Source of the DNA: Planctomycetota bacterium
GTDB lineage: Bacteria > Planctomycetota > UBA1135 > GCA-002686595
Assembly: GCA_002720975.1 (NCBI GenBank)
Contig: PBIX01000053.1
Coordinates: 1-36,859, forward strand
Reading direction: 5' to 3'
DNA length: 36,859 bases
Numbering within the stretch: position 1 is the first letter of the stretch; the number at the start of each line of letters is the position of its first letter. The notes below the pieces were generated by a model that ran no database searches, was not told the origin of the DNA, and saw only the letters and a list, made by a program, of their open reading frames with translations. Made by a program: the position numbers and the translations under genes. Positions 33,366 to 36,859 of the stretch are shown one piece after another.

Positions 33366-33560
33366 ATGAGCAGCAACTTCGACCAGCTTGTCGAGACCGT
33401 GTCCAACACCCGTGCAGACGTTGAGAAGGCCGAAGAAGGTAACAAGGCCGCCACCGCCCGCGTCCGCAAGCAGATGCAAGCCATCAAGAACCTGGCCCAG
33501 GACCTCCGCAAGGAGATGCTTGAGCTTCGGGACTCCGGCGGCGCGCAGTCGCAAGGCTGA
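33366..33560 (+). CDS. Histone H1-like Hc1-type protein, small
   Basis: The 64-residue protein begins SSNFDQLVETVSNTRADVEK and contains the core NKAATARVRKQMQAIKNLAQDLRKEM, a pattern I recognise from the small Hc1-type histone-like proteins of Planctomycetes and related groups. These bind DNA or RNA through basic helices. The protein is mostly helical, Lys/Arg-rich in the middle, with a short Gly/Ser tail. It has no Shine-Dalgarno and is followed by a strong terminator. Confidence 0.7.
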   Translation: MSSNFDQLVETVSNTRADVEKAEEGNKAATARVRKQMQAIKNLAQDLRKEMLELRDSGGAQSQG

Positions 33561-33647
33561 GGCCTAGACCCGGCGTTGGGCGCCTGCTGGCCTGACCCGC
33601 CCTGCCACGGCTTTTCTCGGCCCCATCAGGCTGAGCGGCATCTTTAC

Positions 33648-33690
33648 ACACCCCTGTGGCCATGTGGCCCGCAGGGGTGTTCTCTTGTTC
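33648..33690 (+). terminator. Intrinsic terminator after the Hc1-like gene
   Basis: ACACCCCTG (33648-33656) and CAGGGGTGT (33672-33680) form a perfect 9-bp stem, followed by the T-rich tract TCTCTTGTTC. It lies between two convergent genes and ends at the mqnD stop. Confidence 0.85.
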
Positions 33691-34885
33691 AGGGAGCGGG
33701 GGGGGCCAAGGAGGGCACCTCCAGGGCCTGCCCGGGCTCGCACTCCATGGACCACCAGTGGACTACGTCGGCGCGTTCGATCTCCCGGTAGAGGTGTGGG
33801 AAGCTCTCGCCCCCCCTGGAGGGCTCCCAATCCACTTCTGGTCCGACCCGGTCCGCATCGAGCTCCAGTAGGCACAGGGCCTGGCTCCCTTCGAAGTGTG
33901 TATCGAGGGTCCCTGGGAGCTGGTGCTGTTCACTGAGATGCACGAATCCCTCTTCCTCAAGGGACTGTGGGCGTAGAGGAGCGGGTGCTGGGGGTTGTGT
34001 ATCAAGCAGTGCGTGCGCGGCATCCGGACCACAGAGGTGAAACAGACGTTGGCGGCCCAAAACCCGCAGCGGGGCTGTTCCCTCGGGGAGTAGGCCTGCT
34101 TGCACACCATGCTCGACCATGGCCGCCAGCGCTCGGTGACCCATTCGACCCAGGTCCCGGGTCCACGGATTCACATACAGGTCCACGTGGGCCATCAAGA
34201 CCTCGTCGGAGAGCTCTTGGGCATGGTGACGCATGCTGGGCAGGGTCGCCTCGGGTTGGGCGTGGGCCCAGTCGAGAGAGGCGCGGATGGCGGCCTGTAG
34301 CAGCCGCAGGGTGTCTTGCCCAAGCTGGGGACGCGCGAAGATCCCGCCCAGGGGCAAGGCGGTTCCCGCCCGACGCTCCCAGTGTTGACCCAGGTCGGCC
34401 ACCAGGTGCAGCCCGTGGTCCGCATAGGTGAAGCGCCCCTCATGAATGCACACGCCGAAGGGGGCCCGCCCCGCTTCCAGGTCGGGCATGATGGCGGAGA
34501 ACACACGCTGTTCGGCTCGGGCCTCGGGGTAATAGAGGCGCTGCAGGAAGGAGGCCGTGGTGTATTGCCCGGGGCACAGCACCGTGTCCCCTGCTTCTGG
34601 CTCCCGGTCGGCGTCCGTGCTGAGGAGCAGTGGACCGTTCCCGAACCCCAGAGCGCTGCCACTTGGAAGGACTCCCAACTCCCCTTCCGAGAGCAACGCC
34701 GCGTGGAAGCTCCCCTTGGCCGCATCGAATTCACCGGCGGCGAGACGCACGTTCAGGGCTTCCACGTCCAGCAGCTCGAACTCGAATTCGAGGCCCGGAG
34801 CCTGAACCTCCCCGGTGAGCAGGGCGTGGAAGGTGAAGGTGTCGTTGGGGCACGTGGAGAGGCCCAGGTGAATGCGGCGCGTCAT
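33689..34885 (-). CDS. mqnD: 1,4-dihydroxy-6-naphthoate synthase (MqnD) fused to a DUF952 domain
   Basis: Residues 1-275 are MqnD: LGLSTCPNDTFTFHALLTG at the N-terminus, FDAAKGSFHAAL, LPSGSALGFGNGPLLLS, CPGQYTTASF, CIHEGRFTY and LPLGGIF. MqnD cleaves cyclic dehypoxanthinyl futalosine to dihydroxynaphthoate in the futalosine menaquinone route. Residues ~281-380 match DUF952: LFHLCGPDAAHAL, EEGFVHLSEQHQLPGTLDTHFEG, LLELDADRVG, WEPSRGG and FPHLY. The whole is 398 residues; MqnD alone is about 275-280. One continuous frame links both. mqnB lies 16 bases upstream in the same operon. A run of eight G (33698-33705) sits in the last codons. Confidence 0.9.
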   Translation of the reverse strand: MTRRIHLGLSTCPNDTFTFHALLTGEVQAPGLEFEFELLDVEALNVRLAAGEFDAAKGSFHAALLSEGELGVLPSGSALGFGNGPLLLSTDADREPEAGDTVLCPGQYTTASFLQRLYYPEARAEQRVFSAIMPDLEAGRAPFGVCIHEGRFTYADHGLHLVADLGQHWERRAGTALPLGGIFARPQLGQDTLRLLQAAIRASLDWAHAQPEATLPSMRHHAQELSDEVLMAHVDLYVNPWTRDLGRMGHRALAAMVEHGVQAGLLPEGTAPLRVLGRQRLFHLCGPDAAHALLDTQPPAPAPLRPQSLEEEGFVHLSEQHQLPGTLDTHFEGSQALCLLELDADRVGPEVDWEPSRGGESFPHLYREIERADVVHWWSMECEPGQALEVPSLAPPAP

Positions 34886-34901
34886 GGATCGGGGCCCCGG
34901 T

Positions 34902-35540
34902 TCAGAGTCCTTCTCGCGCCAGAGCCAGGGCGTTGGTCAGGGCTTCATCCAGCTGCCATTCGCCCTTGTCCCGGACGCCGGCTGCATTGGAGATGCCGCG
35001 GACTACCGTCAGGGGAACCCGGGCGAGGTGGCAGGCGAGTGCTACGCCGAAGGCCTCCATGTCTTCTGCTCGCGCCTCGGGGAAGCGTGTCCGTCGGCGT
35101 TCGGCCTGGGGCTCGTCGCCCGCGGCGGAGCAGACGGTCAGCAGGAGTCCGGCGTCGCCTCCTTCAAGGGGTAGGCGATCATGCACCGCTTCTCCCTGTT
35201 CGGTCCACTGGGGCAGGCCCAGGTCCGCGGGGCCCAGGATCTGGTCACCCTCTCCCGCGCCGATGCCGTCGATGGCGACAGAGTCAAAGCGCCAGGCCGT
35301 GCCGACCGGATGGGTCTGTGGTGCATGCGTCCCCGCGCAGCCGATGAGCAGCACGCGTGCCGGTTGCAGCCGTGCCAGCAGCTCGGCAGTGCGCGCCGCC
35401 GCTGCGACGGGACCGAATCCGCACAGGTGTGTCCACCCGGGTTTCCCAACCGGATCGCCAAGAGACTCCAGGCGATCGCGCTCCAAGGGCGTGGGGATCA
35501 GGACCAGGGTCGGGGTCTCTTTGTTGGAGCGCGGGCTCAT
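34902..35540 (-). CDS. mqnB: Futalosine hydrolase
   Basis: With the ATG at 35540 the protein has 212 residues. It is a nucleoside phosphorylase-fold hydrolase: LVLIPTPLERDRL, CGFGPVAAAARTAELLA, VLLIGCAGTH, FDSVAIDGIGAG, AEDMEAFGVALACHLARVPLTVVRGISNAAG and WQLDEAL. MqnB removes hypoxanthine from futalosine or from aminodeoxyfutalosine. An in-frame ATG at 35552 is also possible; neither has a Shine-Dalgarno. Co-oriented with mqnD, it shows that menaquinone is made by the futalosine route; mqnA and mqnC are not in the window. Confidence 0.9.
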   Translation of the reverse strand: MSPRSNKETPTLVLIPTPLERDRLESLGDPVGKPGWTHLCGFGPVAAAARTAELLARLQPARVLLIGCAGTHAPQTHPVGTAWRFDSVAIDGIGAGEGDQILGPADLGLPQWTEQGEAVHDRLPLEGGDAGLLLTVCSAAGDEPQAERRRTRFPEARAEDMEAFGVALACHLARVPLTVVRGISNAAGVRDKGEWQLDEALTNALALAREGL

Positions 35541-35653
35541 GGGCCAGATCATCTGGGAGTGGCGGCGGGCCCGCAAGGCGGGAGGGGGCCAGTGGTGAGG
35601 ATGGGCGGGGAGGGCGCATCCATGACCCACCCCCCCCAGGCACCCCTACGGGC

Positions 35654-35712
35654 GGGGGGGGGGCCGATTTTTCTCGATCCGGGATCCACTGAGGGATTCT
35701 GGAGGGGGGGGG
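35654..35712. repeat. Two long G homopolymers before the small membrane-protein gene
   Basis: Runs of ten G (35654-35663) and nine G (35704-35712) lie in the 189-base gap between mqnB and the gene at 35730. The second run ends just 5' of a TATCCT -10-like hexamer (35716-35721), which itself ends 8 bases before the ATG. Length change in such tracts can shift promoter spacing. Confidence 0.5.
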
Positions 35713-35729
35713 CGCTATCCTCCCGCGCC

Positions 35730-36032
35730 ATGGCCCAACCCCTTCAATCGCGAAACGCCCGGCGCGGTGTCTTTCCCTGGCGGACCACTGTGGTCGCCTT
35801 GGGTTTGGTGCTGTGGTTGCGTGGCGACGGCACGGGGGACCTGGTCGAAGGGGCTACAACGACCCAACTGTCGTGGCCCAAGGGTGCGGCACCCGGAGCC
35901 GGAGAACGGGCGAAGGCCAAGACGCCGAGCTCGGGTTCTTCCTCCAGCAGCCAGACGCCAATCGTGGATCCGATACAGAGCGGGCGCGGTTCAGGTTCTG
36001 GCGCGAGCCCCAGTGTCCCATCCCCCCGCTGA
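35730..36032 (+). CDS. Small single-pass membrane or exported protein, unrecognised
   Basis: The 100-residue frame has a basic start (RNARRGVFPWR), a short hydrophobic segment (TTVVALGLVLWL, residues ~19-30) and a low-complexity Ser/Gly/Pro tail (SSGSSSSSQTP, SGRGSGSGAS). I recognise no family. A TATCCT hexamer 8 bases upstream suggests a leaderless transcript. It is likely real but of low sequence complexity. Confidence 0.42.
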   Translation: MAQPLQSRNARRGVFPWRTTVVALGLVLWLRGDGTGDLVEGATTTQLSWPKGAAPGAGERAKAKTPSSGSSSSSQTPIVDPIQSGRGSGSGASPSVPSPR

Positions 36033-36151
36033 GGGGCGGCTTGGTGGGGGGGTGCCTGGAGACCCGTACAAGGGAGTCGGTCTGGGATTGGTGCTGAAGG
36101 TGTCTGGGGGCTAGGGTTGCTGGCCCGTCTCCCCCCTCCTGCCCAGATCCC

Positions 36152-36370
36152 ATGGACGCTTCACCCTCTCCCACCCCTCCCGGCAACACGCGCGAGTTGA
36201 CCGTGCGTGTGGTCATCCTCGGCATCCTGCTCTCCATCGTGATGGGGGCGGCCAACGTATACGGGGGCCTGAAGGCGGGCATGACCGTCTCGGCTTCGAT
36301 CCCGGCGGCGGTCATGGCCATGCTGGTCTTCCGAATTTCCCCCCGGACCGACTGCCTCCCTAGCCTCTAG
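36152..36370 (+). pseudogene. Truncated N-terminus of an OPT-family transporter
   Basis: The 72-codon frame reads RELTVRVVILGILLSIVMGAANVYGGLKAGMTVSASIPAAVMAMLVFR, the first two helices of an OPT (oligopeptide/YSL type) transporter. It then turns into RISPRTDCLPSL and stops at 36368-36370. A full OPT protein has 600 or more residues. The break is abrupt and is followed by DNA of different codon use, so this is either a truncated gene or a junction artefact. Confidence 0.7.
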
Positions 36371-36408
36371 GTCGACCCTAGCGCCCCTTCCACTTCAATC
36401 TGACCCTC

Positions 36409-36859
36409 ATGAAGTCTGATCACAAGGCCATCGCCTTCGGCCTCCTCGTCACCGCGCTCCTCTCGAGCACGATGGTCGTCGCCGGCCTCAAAGCCGGCAT
36501 CACCCCCGGGGTGAGCCCCCTCGTCATCCTCTGCGCCTGGGGCGCCTTCGCGGCCGCCTCTCGCGGCGCGGGAGGGAAACGCTTCCTGAACATCGCCCAG
36601 GTGGCGGGATCGGCCGGCATGGCGGTCGTGGCTGGGGTGATCTTCCCCGCGCCGCTCTTGCAGCACCTGCACCTCTCACGCGCAGAAGAAGCCTTAAAGG
36701 AGCTCGGCGTCGCGGGTGATCTGCGCGCGATGCCCTGGCAAGATGCGAAGGCGCTCCTCGCCGAGCACGGCCTCTCCATTCCTGCGGTCGACATCCCGAC
36801 GATGATGATCGTCTGCCTCGCCGGCGCCCTCATCGGCTACGGCTTCGTCGGCCTCGCGA
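36409..36859 (+). CDS. OPT-like transporter, 5' part, runs off the window
   Basis: From the ATG at 36409 an open frame of 150 codons leaves the window. It has hydrophobic segments (AIAFGLLVTALLSSTMVVAGLKAG, IAQVAGSAGMAVVAGVIFPAPLL, PTMMIVCLAGALIGYGF) that resemble divergent OPT/YSL transporters. Leu codons are overwhelmingly CTC (about 16 CTC to 3 CTG by eye), whereas upstream genes favour CTG. This suggests foreign origin or a join between two genomes. The family call is tentative. Confidence 0.58.
   Translation, partial: MKSDHKAIAFGLLVTALLSSTMVVAGLKAGITPGVSPLVILCAWGAFAAASRGAGGKRFLNIAQVAGSAGMAVVAGVIFPAPLLQHLHLSRAEEALKELGVAGDLRAMPWQDAKALLAEHGLSIPAVDIPTMMIVCLAGALIGYGFVGLA

Noticed and set aside
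1-36859. CRISPR arrays, insertion sequences, prophage or rRNA genes
   Set aside because: No regularly spaced repeats, transposase, integrase or phage motifs, or rRNA sequence were seen on either strand.

Overview
The window looks like chromosomal sequence from a high-GC Gram-negative bacterium. An outer membrane is implied by kdsA, two lipoprotein secretins and a GspK-type pseudopilin. A small Hc1-type histone-like protein, a futalosine-route menaquinone pair and a selenocysteine (Sec) cluster would fit a Planctomycetota-like lineage. That assignment is inference from gene content only; no sequence search was possible. Coding is dense and mostly on the + strand, and Leu codons favour CTG until the last ~500 bases.

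Layout. 1-1892 (-): 3'-truncated membrane aminopropyltransferase-like gene. 2222-4851: rpsO and pnp, with structured leaders and a strong terminator. 5124-10051: a small exported protein, two tandem paralogous lipoprotein secretins and a GspK-like protein. 10094-11704: a hydantoinase B/oxoprolinase subunit without its A partner. 11701-13260 (-): a lipoprotein sulfatase with an N-terminal SRPBCC-like domain. 13463-16440: purA, uppS, cdsA. 16527-19635: phoH, 7TM-HD phosphodiesterase and ybeY, each overlapping the next. 19917-20762: a FliA/WhiG-type sigma factor. 21381-23141: a PafA-like phosphatase, followed by a decayed MORN-type fragment. 23342-25050 (-): a diacylglycerol-kinase-like gene and kdsA.

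25094-30500 is the Sec block: selA; selD, itself a selenoprotein with an in-frame TGA and a SECIS-like hairpin; a beta-propeller lipoprotein; a GDPD-family phosphodiesterase; and the Sec tRNA gene selC. SelB is not in the window. Next come two tandem GNAT-like acyltransferases, an EVE-domain protein, two strong inverted repeats, an Hc1-like protein, a convergent terminator, and mqnB and mqnD on the minus strand, with mqnD fused to a DUF952 domain. The right end holds a small membrane protein beside long G tracts, a truncated OPT-type transporter start, and a second OPT-like gene with different codon use that runs off the window.

Main points for a second look: SelD as a Sec protein with a readable SECIS; the MqnD-DUF952 fusion; the SRPBCC-sulfatase fusion; the secretin pair; recurrent -10-like hexamers 6-12 nt before start codons that lack a Shine-Dalgarno, suggesting leaderless mRNAs; and the compositional break at about 36.35-36.41 kb.
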